This document shows, in pieces, positions 26,798-36,353 of a DNA stretch of 64,000 nt. The position numbers and the translations under genes were made by a program. Position 1 is the first letter of the stretch; every line of letters starts with the position of its first letter. Source of the DNA: UKL13-2 sp964417885. Its GTDB lineage: Bacteria > Pseudomonadota > Gammaproteobacteria > Burkholderiales > Usitatibacteraceae. The notes below the pieces were generated by a model, which did not search any database, was not told the origin of the DNA, and worked only from the letters and a program-made list of their open reading frames with translations. The stretch spans positions 1-64,000 of the forward strand of contig CAYQKN010000003.1 in the NCBI GenBank assembly GCA_964417885.1, given 5' to 3'.

Positions 26798-27798
26798 CCG
26801 CCCAGCAACCCGTCAAGTTCTACCAGACCGGCACCTTCACCGTCGGTAACCGCCTGCTGGCCGAGGATGACCGCAACGTCCAGGCCAACATGCGCCGCAC
26901 CAATTCGCTCAACTCCGGCCACCGCGCCTGCCAGGGCTGCGGCGAGGCGCTCGGTGCGCGCTATGCGATCGATGCCGCCATGCAGGCCACCGGCAACCAG
27001 GTGATGGCGGTCAACGCCACCGGCTGCCTGGAAGTGTTTTCCACGCCGTACCCGGAGACATCCTGGCAGATTCCATGGCTGCATTCGCTGTTCGGCAACG
27101 CTGCCGCGGTGGCATCCGGTGTCGCCGCCGGCCTGCGCGCGCGCGGCAAGAAAGAGGTGCGGGTGATCGCCCAGGGCGGCGACGGCGGCACCACCGACAT
27201 CGGCTTCGGCTGCCTGTCGGGCATGTTCGAGCGCAACGACGACGTGCTCTACATCTGCTACGACAACGAGGCCTACATGAACACCGGCGTGCAGCGCTCG
27301 AGCGCGACGCCGCCGGCCGCGCGCACCGCCACCACCATGGCGGTCGGGCCGCACCCGGGCAACGTGTTCGGCACCGGCAAGAACCTGCCGCTGATCGCGA
27401 TGGCGCATCACATCCCGTACGTCGCCACCGCATCGGTCGCCAACCTGCGCGACCTCGAAGCCAAGGTGATTCGCGCCATGGGCATGCGCGGCGCGCGCTA
27501 CATCCACATCCATGTGCCCTGCCCGCTCGGCTGGGGTTCGGCGCCGGCCGATACCATCAAGGTCGCGCGCATGGCGGTCGAATCGGGACTGTTCCCGCTG
27601 TTCGAAGCCGAGCACGGCGAAGTGACCAGCCGCTACACGCTGCGCCGCCCGGTGCCGGTGACGGATTACCTGAAGCTGCAGAAGCGCTTTGCCCACCTGT
27701 TTGGCAAGACACCGGATACCGGGACCCTGGCCTCGATCCAGGCCATGGCCGATCGCAACATCCGCGTATTCGGCCTCCAGGGCCAGGAAGCGGTGTGA
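26794..27798 (+). CDS. porB: 2-oxoacid:acceptor oxidoreductase beta subunit (TPP-binding)
   Basis: 334 residues. The thiamine-diphosphate motif is GGDGGTTDIGFG...NDDVLYICYDNEAYMNTG, and cysteines in RACQGCGEALGA and NATGCLEVF suit the 4Fe-4S cluster of beta subunits. The HRACQGC start is family-typical. It overlaps porA by ATGA and ends eight bases before the next gene. Electrons leave this subunit for the ferredoxin-like domain, here provided by the downstream fusion protein. Confidence 0.92.
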   Translation: MTAQQPVKFYQTGTFTVGNRLLAEDDRNVQANMRRTNSLNSGHRACQGCGEALGARYAIDAAMQATGNQVMAVNATGCLEVFSTPYPETSWQIPWLHSLFGNAAAVASGVAAGLRARGKKEVRVIAQGGDGGTTDIGFGCLSGMFERNDDVLYICYDNEAYMNTGVQRSSATPPAARTATTMAVGPHPGNVFGTGKNLPLIAMAHHIPYVATASVANLRDLEAKVIRAMGMRGARYIHIHVPCPLGWGSAPADTIKVARMAVESGLFPLFEAEHGEVTSRYTLRRPVPVTDYLKLQKRFAHLFGKTPDTGTLASIQAMADRNIRVFGLQGQEAV

Positions 27799-27805
27799 GG
27801 ACATC

Positions 27806-29434
27806 ATGATGAAAAAGCCGTTTGCCATCACGCTCGATCCCGGCTCCAGCCTGGCCAACCACACCGGCAGCTGGCGCACCAACAAGCCGGTCTATGTCGA
27901 TCGCCTGCCGCCCTGCAACAACGCTTGCCCGGCCGGCGAGGATATCCAGGGCTGGCTGTTCTACGCCGAGAGCGGCGATTACCAGCGCGCCTGGCAGGAA
28001 CTGGTGAAAAACAACCCGATGCCGGCGCTGATGGGCCGGGTCTGCTACCACCCGTGCGAGAATTCGTGCAATCGCGGCCAGCTCGACGAGCCGGTCAGCA
28101 TCCACGCGGTCGAGCGGTTTCTCGGCGACGAAGCGCGCAAGCAGGGCTGGAAGTTCAAGGTCGATGCCCCGCCCAGTGGCAAGAAGGTGCTGGTGGTCGG
28201 TGCCGGCCCGTCGGGCCTGTCGGCCGCCTACCACCTGGCACGCATGGGTCACCGTGTCAGCATCCATGAAGCCGGTCCATTGTCCGGCGGCATGATGCGC
28301 TTCGGCATCCCGCAGTACCGCCTGCCGCGCGACGTGCTCGACGCGGAAATCAACCGCATGCTGGAAATCGGCATCGAGCTGAAACTCAACACCCGCGTCG
28401 ACGACATCCAGGCCAGCATGAAGGCAGGCGGATTTGACGCCGCGTTCCTGGCGGTGGGCGCGCATGTCGCCAAGCGCACCTCGATCCCGGCGCGCGACGC
28501 CACCCGCATCCTCGATGCGGTCAGCGTGCTGCGCGGAATGGAAACCGGCGAGAAGCCGCAGCTCGGCCGGCGCGTGGTGGTCTACGGCGGCGGCAATACC
28601 GCGCTCGACGTCGCCCGCACCGCCAAGCGGCTGGGCGCCACCGAGGCGCTGATCGTCTATCGCCGCACGCAGGAACAGATGCCGGCGCATGCATTCGAAC
28701 TGCAGGAAGCGCTCGACGAAGGCATCATGGTCAAGTGGCTCAACACCATCAAGAGCGTCGAGGACACCACCTTCACGGTGGAAAAAATGGCGCTGGATGA
28801 AAAAGGGTTTCCGCAGCCGACCGGCGAATTCGAGACCATCGAGGCCGATACCCTGATCCTGGCGCTGGGGCAGGATGTCGACCTGTCGCTGCTGAACAAG
28901 GTCGAGGGACTGACGATCGAGAACGGCACGGTCAAGGTCGATCGCAACATGATGACCGGCAGCCCGGGGATTTTCGCCGGCGGCGACATGGTGCCCTCGG
29001 AGCGCACCGTCACGGTTGCCATCGGCCACGGCAAGAAGGCCGCGCGCAACATCGATGCCTGGCTGCGCGACGGCACCTATACCGCGCCGGAAAAACACCC
29101 GCTGGCCGGGTTCGAGTCGCTCAATACCTGGTACTACTCCGACGCGCCGAAGACGGTGCAGCCGATGCTGGACATGGCGCGGCGCCAGTCGAGCTTCGAC
29201 GAGGTGCAGGGCGGGCTCAATGAAGACAACGCATTGTTCGAGGCGCGCCGCTGCCTGTCGTGCGGCAACTGCTTCGAATGCGACAACTGCTACGGCGTCT
29301 GCCCGGACAACGCCGTGATCAAGCTCGGCCCGGGCAACCGCTTCGAATTCAACTACGAGTACTGCAAGGGCTGCGGCATCTGCGCCGAGGAATGCCCCTG
29401 CGGCGCCATCGAGATGAAGGCGGAGATGATCTGA
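27806..29434 (+). CDS. GltD-like FAD/NAD(P)H oxidoreductase fused to 2[4Fe-4S] ferredoxin
   Basis: About 542 residues. The N-terminal iron-sulfur helical domain has CNNACPAGEDI and CYHPCENSCNR. A FAD fold (VVGAGPSGLSAAYHL, about 130-141) and an NAD(P)-binding site (VVYGGGNTALDVA, about 257-269) follow. The C-terminal 70 residues form a ferredoxin with CLSCGNCFECDNC...CP and CKGCGICAEECP. It thus combines the PorD ferredoxin with an NAD(P)H flavoprotein and could pass electrons from 2-oxoacid oxidation directly to NAD(P)+, as in phenylglyoxylate:NAD oxidoreductase complexes. GAGG precedes two adjacent ATGs (27806, 27809). Confidence 0.88.
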   Translation: MMKKPFAITLDPGSSLANHTGSWRTNKPVYVDRLPPCNNACPAGEDIQGWLFYAESGDYQRAWQELVKNNPMPALMGRVCYHPCENSCNRGQLDEPVSIHAVERFLGDEARKQGWKFKVDAPPSGKKVLVVGAGPSGLSAAYHLARMGHRVSIHEAGPLSGGMMRFGIPQYRLPRDVLDAEINRMLEIGIELKLNTRVDDIQASMKAGGFDAAFLAVGAHVAKRTSIPARDATRILDAVSVLRGMETGEKPQLGRRVVVYGGGNTALDVARTAKRLGATEALIVYRRTQEQMPAHAFELQEALDEGIMVKWLNTIKSVEDTTFTVEKMALDEKGFPQPTGEFETIEADTLILALGQDVDLSLLNKVEGLTIENGTVKVDRNMMTGSPGIFAGGDMVPSERTVTVAIGHGKKAARNIDAWLRDGTYTAPEKHPLAGFESLNTWYYSDAPKTVQPMLDMARRQSSFDEVQGGLNEDNALFEARRCLSCGNCFECDNCYGVCPDNAVIKLGPGNRFEFNYEYCKGCGICAEECPCGAIEMKAEMI

Positions 29435-29522
29435 CCATCCCGGTCCAACTTCCGCCTGCCCGCAACCCGGCTCCCCGGCCGGCGCCGCGCGCCACGGCGG
29501 CACGACGAAGGAAAGAATTGCC

Positions 29523-31163
29523 ATGTTGACGAAAACCAAGGCCCCGCTGCCCACCGGCACGACACTGCTGCATGACCCGCTGCTCAACAAGGGCACGGCC
29601 TTCACCGAAGTCGAGCGCGATGCGCTGGGACTGCGCGGCCTGCTGCCGCCGCACGTGCACACCCAGGAGGAGCAGGCAACTAGGGTGCTCAATCACCTGC
29701 GTTCCATCAGCGACCCCCTGCAGAAATACATCGCGCTCAATGCCCTGCACGATCGCAATGAGGCGCTGTTCTTTCGCGTCATGTGTGATCACATCGATGA
29801 GTTCATGCCCTTTGTGTACACGCCGACGGTCGGCCTGGCGTGCCAGAAGTTCGGCCATGTATTCCAGCGTCCGCGCGGCCTGTTCATCGGCACCAACGAC
29901 CGCGGCCGCATCGCGCAACTGCTGCGCAACTGGCCGTACGAAGCCGGCATCATCGTCGTTACCGACGGCGAGCGCATCCTCGGCCTCGGCGACCTGGGCG
30001 CCAACGGCATGGGCATTCCGGTCGGCAAACTGTCCCTGTACACTGCCTGCGCCGGTGTGCATCCCACGCTGTGCCTGCCGGTCACGCTCGACATGGGCAC
30101 CAACAACGAAACCCTGCTCGACGATCCGTTCTACGTCGGCCAGCGCCAGCATCGCGTCACCGGCAAGGCCTACGACGATCTGGTGGAAGAGTTCATCGAC
30201 GCGGCGCAATCGGTGTTTCCCGGCGTCATCATCCAGTTCGAGGACTTCGCCAACCACAACGCCTTCCGCCTGCTGAACAAGTATCGCGACAAGATCTGCA
30301 CCTTCAACGACGACATCCAGGGCACCGCGGCGGTGGCGCTGGCCGGCGTGTTCTCGGCGCTGCGCATCAAGGGCACCAGGCTGGCCGACGAACGCGTGCT
30401 GTTCCTCGGCGCGGGCGAGGCCGCCACCGGCATTGCCGACCTGATCGTGTCGGCCATGGTGGCCGACGGCGTGCCTGTGGAAAAAGCGCGCCAGCACTGC
30501 TGGCTGGTGGATTCCAAGGGGCTGGTGGTGAAGTCACGCACCGACCTGGTAGACCACAAGCTGCACTACGCGCACGACCATGCGCCGGTCAGCGATTTCC
30601 TCACCGCCATCCGGGACCTCAAGCCGACCGCCATCATCGGCGTCGCAGCCGTGGGTGGGACCTTCAACCCCGAGGTGCTGGCCGAAATGGCACGCCTCAA
30701 CACGCAGCCGATCATTTTCGCGCTGTCGAACCCGACCTCCAAAGCAGAGTGCACCGCCGAGCAGGCCTACCAGGGCACCGGTGGCCGTGCGCTGTTCGCC
30801 TGCGGCAGCCCGTTTGATCCGGTCAGCCTCAACGGCAAGTCCTTCGTGCCGCGCCAGGGCAACAACTCGTACATCTTCCCCGGTGTCGGCCTCGGCGCCA
30901 TTGCCAGCAAGACCACGCGCATCACCGATGCCATGTTCATGGCCGCGGCCCGGACGCTTGCCGAACTGGTGACCGAGGAAGACCTGAAGCAGGGCAGCCT
31001 GTTTCCGGCATTGGCACGTATCCGCGAGGTATCGGCGCAGATCGGCGTGGCGGTGGCCGAAAACGCCTATGCCAGCGGCCTCGCCGGCAAACCGAAGCCG
31101 CAGGATGTGATGGCCGATGTGCGCGCGCAGATGTATGACCCGCGCTATGAAAGCTACGTCTAG
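29523..31163 (+). CDS. maeA: NAD-type malic enzyme
   Basis: 546 residues, the length of SfcA/MaeA enzymes. Landmarks are FVYTPTVGLACQ, IIVVTDGERILGLGDLG, the metal site FEDFANHNAFRLL, FNDDIQGTAAVALAG and the dinucleotide fold FLGAGEAATGIADL. It converts malate to pyruvate and CO2 with NAD(P)H formation, or may run in reverse when pyruvate is high. It follows the oxidoreductase operon by 88 bp with GGAAAG before the ATG, so it may be read from the same promoter. Cofactor preference is inferred from the subfamily. Confidence 0.93.
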   Translation: MLTKTKAPLPTGTTLLHDPLLNKGTAFTEVERDALGLRGLLPPHVHTQEEQATRVLNHLRSISDPLQKYIALNALHDRNEALFFRVMCDHIDEFMPFVYTPTVGLACQKFGHVFQRPRGLFIGTNDRGRIAQLLRNWPYEAGIIVVTDGERILGLGDLGANGMGIPVGKLSLYTACAGVHPTLCLPVTLDMGTNNETLLDDPFYVGQRQHRVTGKAYDDLVEEFIDAAQSVFPGVIIQFEDFANHNAFRLLNKYRDKICTFNDDIQGTAAVALAGVFSALRIKGTRLADERVLFLGAGEAATGIADLIVSAMVADGVPVEKARQHCWLVDSKGLVVKSRTDLVDHKLHYAHDHAPVSDFLTAIRDLKPTAIIGVAAVGGTFNPEVLAEMARLNTQPIIFALSNPTSKAECTAEQAYQGTGGRALFACGSPFDPVSLNGKSFVPRQGNNSYIFPGVGLGAIASKTTRITDAMFMAAARTLAELVTEEDLKQGSLFPALARIREVSAQIGVAVAENAYASGLAGKPKPQDVMADVRAQMYDPRYESYV

Positions 31164-31208
31164 CGACGCCTGATCGGCGGGCGCGGCAAATCGTTCCCGT
31201 GCCCCGCG

Positions 31209-32006
31209 CTAGCCGCCGTAAGCACTGTCGGCGACGCTCGCCAGCGAGCGGAACGTGGCGCGCGAAAACAGGAAGCCCTGCATCAGCGTGATGCCGTAGT
31301 CGCGCAGGCAGTCGCGTTCCTCGGCGGTCTCGATGCCTTCGGCAATGACGCGGATATCCAGCTCGCGGCAGACGCTGAGAATGCCGGCCAGGATCGCCCG
31401 CTTCGGTTTGCTGAGGTGAATATTGCGCACCAGTTCAAGATCGATCTTGATCAGGTCCGGCTGGTACTCCGCCAGCAGGTTGAGGCCCGAATAGCCGGCG
31501 CCGAAATCGTCGATGGCGGTCAGGAAACCAAACTGCCGGTAGGCGCGGATGATGTTGGCGAGGTGGGCGCGGTCGACGATTTTCTCGACCTCGGTCACCT
31601 CGAAAATGATTCGCTCGAGCGGAAACGCCGCCGCGCTGGCCGCCTCGAGCGTGGTGCGGATGCAGCGCTCCGGCTCATACACCGCGTTCGGCAGGAAGTT
31701 GATGCTGACGTATTCGCCGCGCTCGTCGATGCCGAGTCGCTTCGCGCCCTTTACCGCCTTGACGCGGCAGGACTGGTCGAATCGATAGCGATTGTCGTCG
31801 TTCACCTGCGACAGCACGCTGCCGCTCGGCTCGCCGTCGGGCCCGCGCACCAGCGCCTCATGGGCAAATACGCGGCGCGCGGCCACATCCACGATCGGCT
31901 GGAAAGCGAATTCGAAACGGAACGCGAGATCGTTGCGGCAATCGCACTGGTCGCAATGCAGCGGCGCGTCATCAGCGGGCGGAACGGGGGGTGGCACGGT
32001 GTTCAT
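31209..32006 (-). CDS. EAL-domain c-di-GMP phosphodiesterase
   Basis: 265 residues, a lone EAL domain after a 35-residue N-terminus that contains HCDQCDC, a possible metal site. The substrate and metal residues appear intact: HEALVRG, NFLPNA, FEVTEVE, DDFGAGYSG, KIDLELVR and AEGIET, so hydrolysis of c-di-GMP is expected. No GGDEF partner or membrane segment is present. The ATG at 32006 begins the plausible protein; the frame upstream to 32063 is not favoured. It is convergent with maeA. Confidence 0.88.
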   Translation of the reverse strand: MNTVPPPVPPADDAPLHCDQCDCRNDLAFRFEFAFQPIVDVAARRVFAHEALVRGPDGEPSGSVLSQVNDDNRYRFDQSCRVKAVKGAKRLGIDERGEYVSINFLPNAVYEPERCIRTTLEAASAAAFPLERIIFEVTEVEKIVDRAHLANIIRAYRQFGFLTAIDDFGAGYSGLNLLAEYQPDLIKIDLELVRNIHLSKPKRAILAGILSVCRELDIRVIAEGIETAEERDCLRDYGITLMQGFLFSRATFRSLASVADSAYGG

Positions 32007-32268
32007 GGCATCAATCTTTGCAGAGCGACATTTTATCTGCCCGGAACCGCGGCACCTGTGCAACGAAATTCATCATAGTCCAAACCGCGCGACACTTGAC
32101 AGCCGCGGCGAAGAGAAATGAAAGCGGTCTATGTTCGTTGTCATACAGACAGCATTTCGCGACAGGCCCACGCTTGGCCTCATTCGCATTGCGCGTCAAG
32201 CGGAAGCCCGTGCCACCGCGCGCCTGACGCATCGTTTTCCACGCGGGGACACTGATGAGGGCAACACC

Positions 32269-33075
32269 ATGAACAAGATTCGCGCAAGCATCGCCGCACT
32301 GCTGACCGGCCTCTGCCTGTCGTCCGGCAGCGCCACCGCCAACACTTTCGGCACCGACATGACCGACCTGTGGTGGAATCCCAATGAGTCCGGCTGGGGC
32401 GTCACCGCCACCCACCAGGGCGAAGTGGTGTTCCTCACGTTCTTCGTCTTCGGCGCCGACAACACCGCGACCTGGTATGCGGGACAGGCCTCCTACACCG
32501 GCAACAACGGCCAGGGCGCGGCCATTTTCGCCGGCCCGATGTACCAGATGACCGGCCCGTGGTTCGGCACCTTCTTCAACCCCAACGGCACCAGCGTGCG
32601 GCAGGTGGGCAACGTGACCCTGACCGCGTTTGTCGACACCGCCACCCTTGCCTACAGCATCGACGGCGTGTCGGTATTCAAGAACATCACCCGCCAGACG
32701 TTCCGTCTCAACAGCCTGACCGCGCAGTACGCCGGCGCGATGCAGACCACCGCATCGGGTTGCGCCAGCGCGGCCAACAACGGGGCGCTGGAACGCACGA
32801 TGGCGATCAATGTGGCCAACTCCAACACCACGGTGTCCAATTCGTCGTTCTCGATGGCAACCAACGACGGCACGATGATCTGCAGCTATACCGGTGACTA
32901 TGCGCAGAGCGGCCGCATGGGCGCCTCGCGCGGCACCTATGTCTGCCCGGGCATCAGCGGCACCTACAACCTGTTCGAGATCGAGGCCAATCCGTCGGGA
33001 CTGACCGCGCGCTACTCGGCCAGCGACAACCTGTGCAGCCAGTACAGCGGGCGTTTCGGCGGCGTCAAGCGATAG
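32269..33075 (+). CDS. Secreted hypothetical protein with WWNPxESGWG motif
   Basis: 268 residues with a signal peptide (cleavage near SATANTF). The mature start carries DLWWNPNESGWG followed by FLTFFVFGADN and TWYAGQASY. This tryptophan/glycine-rich beta motif is found in many exported betaproteobacterial and gammaproteobacterial proteins of unknown role. The second half has paired cysteines (SGCASA, MICSYTG, YVCPG, NLCSQY) and ends GRFGGVKR. GAGG precedes the ATG. It reads alone, divergent from the EAL gene. Confidence 0.75.
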   Translation: MNKIRASIAALLTGLCLSSGSATANTFGTDMTDLWWNPNESGWGVTATHQGEVVFLTFFVFGADNTATWYAGQASYTGNNGQGAAIFAGPMYQMTGPWFGTFFNPNGTSVRQVGNVTLTAFVDTATLAYSIDGVSVFKNITRQTFRLNSLTAQYAGAMQTTASGCASAANNGALERTMAINVANSNTTVSNSSFSMATNDGTMICSYTGDYAQSGRMGASRGTYVCPGISGTYNLFEIEANPSGLTARYSASDNLCSQYSGRFGGVKR

Positions 33076-33101
33076 CGGACGGCGTCCGCCCGGCGCCGGC
33101 A

Positions 33102-34691
33102 TCAGGCGGCATGTGCCAGTTGCGGGCTGGGCGCGGCCGGCGCCGGTTCACCCAGCGGCCGCGGCCGGGCAATGCCGAAGCCCTGGGCGAAGTTGATGCC
33201 CAGCGCATGCAGCTTGCCGGCGGTGGCGTCATCCTCGACGCACTCGGCAATGGTGCGGATACCGATCGCGCGCACCACGGCGTGAATCGCCTTGACGCGC
33301 GCCAGGTCTGCCGGGTGGCGCAGGATGTTCAGGATCAGCCCGGCGTCGATTTTGACGAAATCCACCTCCAGCGCAGCCAGCTGTTTCGGCGGGATCTGCT
33401 TGCCGTCGAATCCGGCAATGGCAAAGCGGCAACCGGCCGGTTTCAGCAGCGCGACAAAGGCGGCCGATTCGGCCGCATGGCTGCAGACATCGGCCTGCTG
33501 CAACTCGAAGCAGAACATGCTGCCGGGTAATGCGAAGGCCTGCAATTCGCGGCGCACGGACTGGCCGAATCCGGTATCGACCAGGCTGGCAAGCGAAACG
33601 TTGAGGCTGTAGCTGGCGTTCAGCCGCGCCGGTTCGCGCGACACCCATTCGGCCAGGTGGTGAAACACCCACTGGTCGATCTGCGGCAGCATGCCATTCT
33701 GTTCCGCCAGCGCCAGGAATGCGCCCGGCGGCGACATGCCCTCCTCCTCGTCCTTCAGACGCAGCAGGATTTCGCGGAACGGCCTCGCGCCGGCCTGCCG
33801 GGTCAGGGCCTTGATCGACTGGGCGTAAAGCGTGAACTGGTCCTGGGCCAGCGACTGCAGCAATTGCGCTGCAGCCTCATCGCGTGCCACCGCGACTGCG
33901 GGCCGCGGCGTGACCGGCGGCACCACGGCGGCAGCGGCGGGCGCCAACGCCGGCTCGACCGCGTCACGGCGGCTGGTGACATCGGTCAGCAACACGCAGA
34001 CGCCGGCCACCTCGCCGGCTTCGTCAAACTCGGGCAGGTACTGCTCCAGCAGCCTGAACTTTTCACCGCCGGGCGCGGTGTAAAGGCGCTCGCGGTGAAC
34101 CAGGCGGCCGCACAGGGCTTCGCTGACCGCGTGGCCAATTGCGGCATCGCTGGACAGGCCGGGCAGCTGTTGCAGCCGTTGCCCGTCGATGCCGCTTTCA
34201 GGCAGCCCCAGCCACAGCCGGAAGGCGCGATTGTGATGGTCGACACGCTGGCGGCTGTCGACGTGCGCCAGCATCACCGGCATCACCTCGTCGACATAAC
34301 GCGCGCCGTCGCCCGCCTGGGCTGCCGCCTGTTCGGCGCGCTGGCGCAGGCGCGTTTCGCGCGCCAGCCGCTCACCGACCCGCGACAGTTGCGCGGTGCG
34401 TCGCGTGATCAGCCACTCGGCGCGCGCCGACCGGCTCGCCACCGACAGCACCGCGGCGACCAGGATGCCGCTGAGGAACGTGGCCCATTCGAGGCTGAGC
34501 CAGGTCAGGTACATGGTCGCCAGCAGCGCGCCCAGCATCAGGATCGCCGCTGCCGCGCCTGCATACGGTGCAATGCGCGTGAACAGCCAGTGCAGGCGGC
34601 CGTGGCGTAGCCTGGCTGTCAGCTCCACCGGTTCATCGGCCAACTCCGGCAGGTCCAGCGGCGAAAGGGGCAAGAGTGCGGAGGTGTTCAT
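33102..34691 (-). CDS. Membrane PAS-EAL protein with degenerate EAL domain
   Basis: 529 residues: two membrane helices (about 42-62 and 68-88), coiled coil, PAS-like domain (about 130-245) and a C-terminal EAL fold (about 280-510). Several catalytic positions are changed. EALLRW is EILLRL, and the metal-binding DDFGTG motif reads AGFDGK. The domain is therefore probably a c-di-GMP binding or protein-interaction module rather than a phosphodiesterase. It ends 27 bp from the convergent secreted-protein gene. There is no GGDEF domain. Confidence 0.82.
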   Translation of the reverse strand: MNTSALLPLSPLDLPELADEPVELTARLRHGRLHWLFTRIAPYAGAAAAILMLGALLATMYLTWLSLEWATFLSGILVAAVLSVASRSARAEWLITRRTAQLSRVGERLARETRLRQRAEQAAAQAGDGARYVDEVMPVMLAHVDSRQRVDHHNRAFRLWLGLPESGIDGQRLQQLPGLSSDAAIGHAVSEALCGRLVHRERLYTAPGGEKFRLLEQYLPEFDEAGEVAGVCVLLTDVTSRRDAVEPALAPAAAAVVPPVTPRPAVAVARDEAAAQLLQSLAQDQFTLYAQSIKALTRQAGARPFREILLRLKDEEEGMSPPGAFLALAEQNGMLPQIDQWVFHHLAEWVSREPARLNASYSLNVSLASLVDTGFGQSVRRELQAFALPGSMFCFELQQADVCSHAAESAAFVALLKPAGCRFAIAGFDGKQIPPKQLAALEVDFVKIDAGLILNILRHPADLARVKAIHAVVRAIGIRTIAECVEDDATAGKLHALGINFAQGFGIARPRPLGEPAPAAPSPQLAHAA

Positions 34692-34968
34692 GATGGCGAC
34701 CCAGTTCTGGTTGTCGGTTATGCGGCTTCAGCATTAATGTTGCGTCGCGGAGGCCGCAAATCAACTATCTACCTGTTGTGGTGTGCGGGCCATCAGGCAA
34801 ATCCCCGCTTGGCCGGCGGAAAACCCTGAAATCGGCGGCCGGATGCGGGTAACGGCCGCCATTGCCGCGCGACCCTCCGCCGGGCACGATGCATGCTTGT
34901 ATTATTGAACCTGCGACCGGCATGCCTGTTTCCTGCCCCATCTGCGCACCACCAGACTGGACCTCCCG

Positions 34969-36291
34969 ATGCGATTACCGCCAAACCATCCGCAGCGCTA
35001 TGCACTGAGCAATGAAATCCATGCCCGTCCGCCGCCTGAGGTGAGCACCCCGGAGCGCATTTCCTACATTGTCATCAACTACGGCCCGGATGCGGCCGGC
35101 AGCGCCATCGGCGACCTTGCCCGCCTGTGCGTCATCTGGGGCGTGCAGGCGCCGACCGCCGAGGTCACCCATTTCACCGCCGAGCAGTCGGGCACGCGCC
35201 TCAAGTGGGAACGCCATACCGAGTTTGTGTCGTATACCTTTTCGCGCGTCGGCGAGTTTGACCATCCGTTCGACAAGCCGGTGATCCAGCTGATCAACGA
35301 GGAATGGCTGGCCACCCTTGCCGGCACGCTGGTGGTGGGCATCCACCTCGCCGTGCAGCAGAACAACCGGTTTGTGCCCGACCTGAAGGACGTGCGGCCC
35401 GATTTTTCCGACAACTACCTGGTCGGCGCCAAGGTGGCGGGCGGCAATGGCATCGTGCTGACCGATTTCATGATCCACGCCGATGAATTCAGCCGCATGC
35501 TGGTGATGGACATGAAGCTGGGCAAGCGCCAGGCCGGCCGCACCGTGCAGCGGCTGCTGGAAATCGAAACCTACCGCATGATGGCGCTGCTCGGCCTGCC
35601 GGTGGCGCGACGCACCGGCGCCATGCTGTCCGGCGCCGAACATGAACTGGCGGAGATCACCGCGCGGATGGCCAGCGATGCGGCCATGCCGGAGACGCAG
35701 GGCGCGATCGACGACGAGGCCGCGCTGCTGCTGCGACTGACGCGGCTGGCCGCCAGCGTGGAAAGCGAAGTCGCCGCCAACAGCTTCCGCTTCGGTGCCT
35801 CACGCGCCTATTACGACCTGGCCAAACGCCGCATCAGCGAGCTGCGCGAGGAACGTCTGACCGGTGTGCAGACGCTGGAGGAATTTCTCGACCGGCGGCT
35901 GGCGCCGGCGATGGCCACCTGCAGTTCGGTGGAAAAGCGCCTGCTCGATCTGTCCGAGCGGGTGGCCCGCGCCAGCGACCTGCTGCGCACCCGGGTCGAT
36001 ATTGCCCGCGAGCAGCAGAACCAGACCCTGCTGGCGTCGATGAACCGGCGCGCGCGGCTGCAATTGCGCCTGCAGCAGACGGTCGAAGGGCTGTCGATCG
36101 CCGCCATCACCTACTATGTGGTCGGGCTGGTGGGCTACGCCGCCAAGGCAGCCAAGGAGTCCGGCGCACCGCTGTCGGTGGAAATCGTTACCGGCGCGTC
36201 TATCCCGGTGGTGGCACTGGTGATCTGGCTGCTGGTGAGGCGCCTGCGCAGGCATGTCGGCGTCAGCGAGGAAAGCGTCGGCAAACTCTGA
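34969..36291 (+). CDS. DUF3422-family inner-membrane protein
   Basis: 440 residues. It opens with the family signature (NHPQRYALSNEIHARP) and ends with two membrane helices (about 375-395 and 405-425) after a long helical region. DUF3422 proteins are widespread in proteobacteria and uncharacterised. The topology suggests a large cytoplasmic domain anchored at the C-terminus. It is preceded by a 277-bp region in which I see no gene, and the following gene starts 238 bp downstream. Confidence 0.85.
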   Translation: MRLPPNHPQRYALSNEIHARPPPEVSTPERISYIVINYGPDAAGSAIGDLARLCVIWGVQAPTAEVTHFTAEQSGTRLKWERHTEFVSYTFSRVGEFDHPFDKPVIQLINEEWLATLAGTLVVGIHLAVQQNNRFVPDLKDVRPDFSDNYLVGAKVAGGNGIVLTDFMIHADEFSRMLVMDMKLGKRQAGRTVQRLLEIETYRMMALLGLPVARRTGAMLSGAEHELAEITARMASDAAMPETQGAIDDEAALLLRLTRLAASVESEVAANSFRFGASRAYYDLAKRRISELREERLTGVQTLEEFLDRRLAPAMATCSSVEKRLLDLSERVARASDLLRTRVDIAREQQNQTLLASMNRRARLQLRLQQTVEGLSIAAITYYVVGLVGYAAKAAKESGAPLSVEIVTGASIPVVALVIWLLVRRLRRHVGVSEESVGKL

Positions 36292-36353
36292 TCAGGCATC
36301 CGCGACCGCGTGCGGATTCGGCAACGGTGCAGTTACCGCAACCGCTGACGGTG

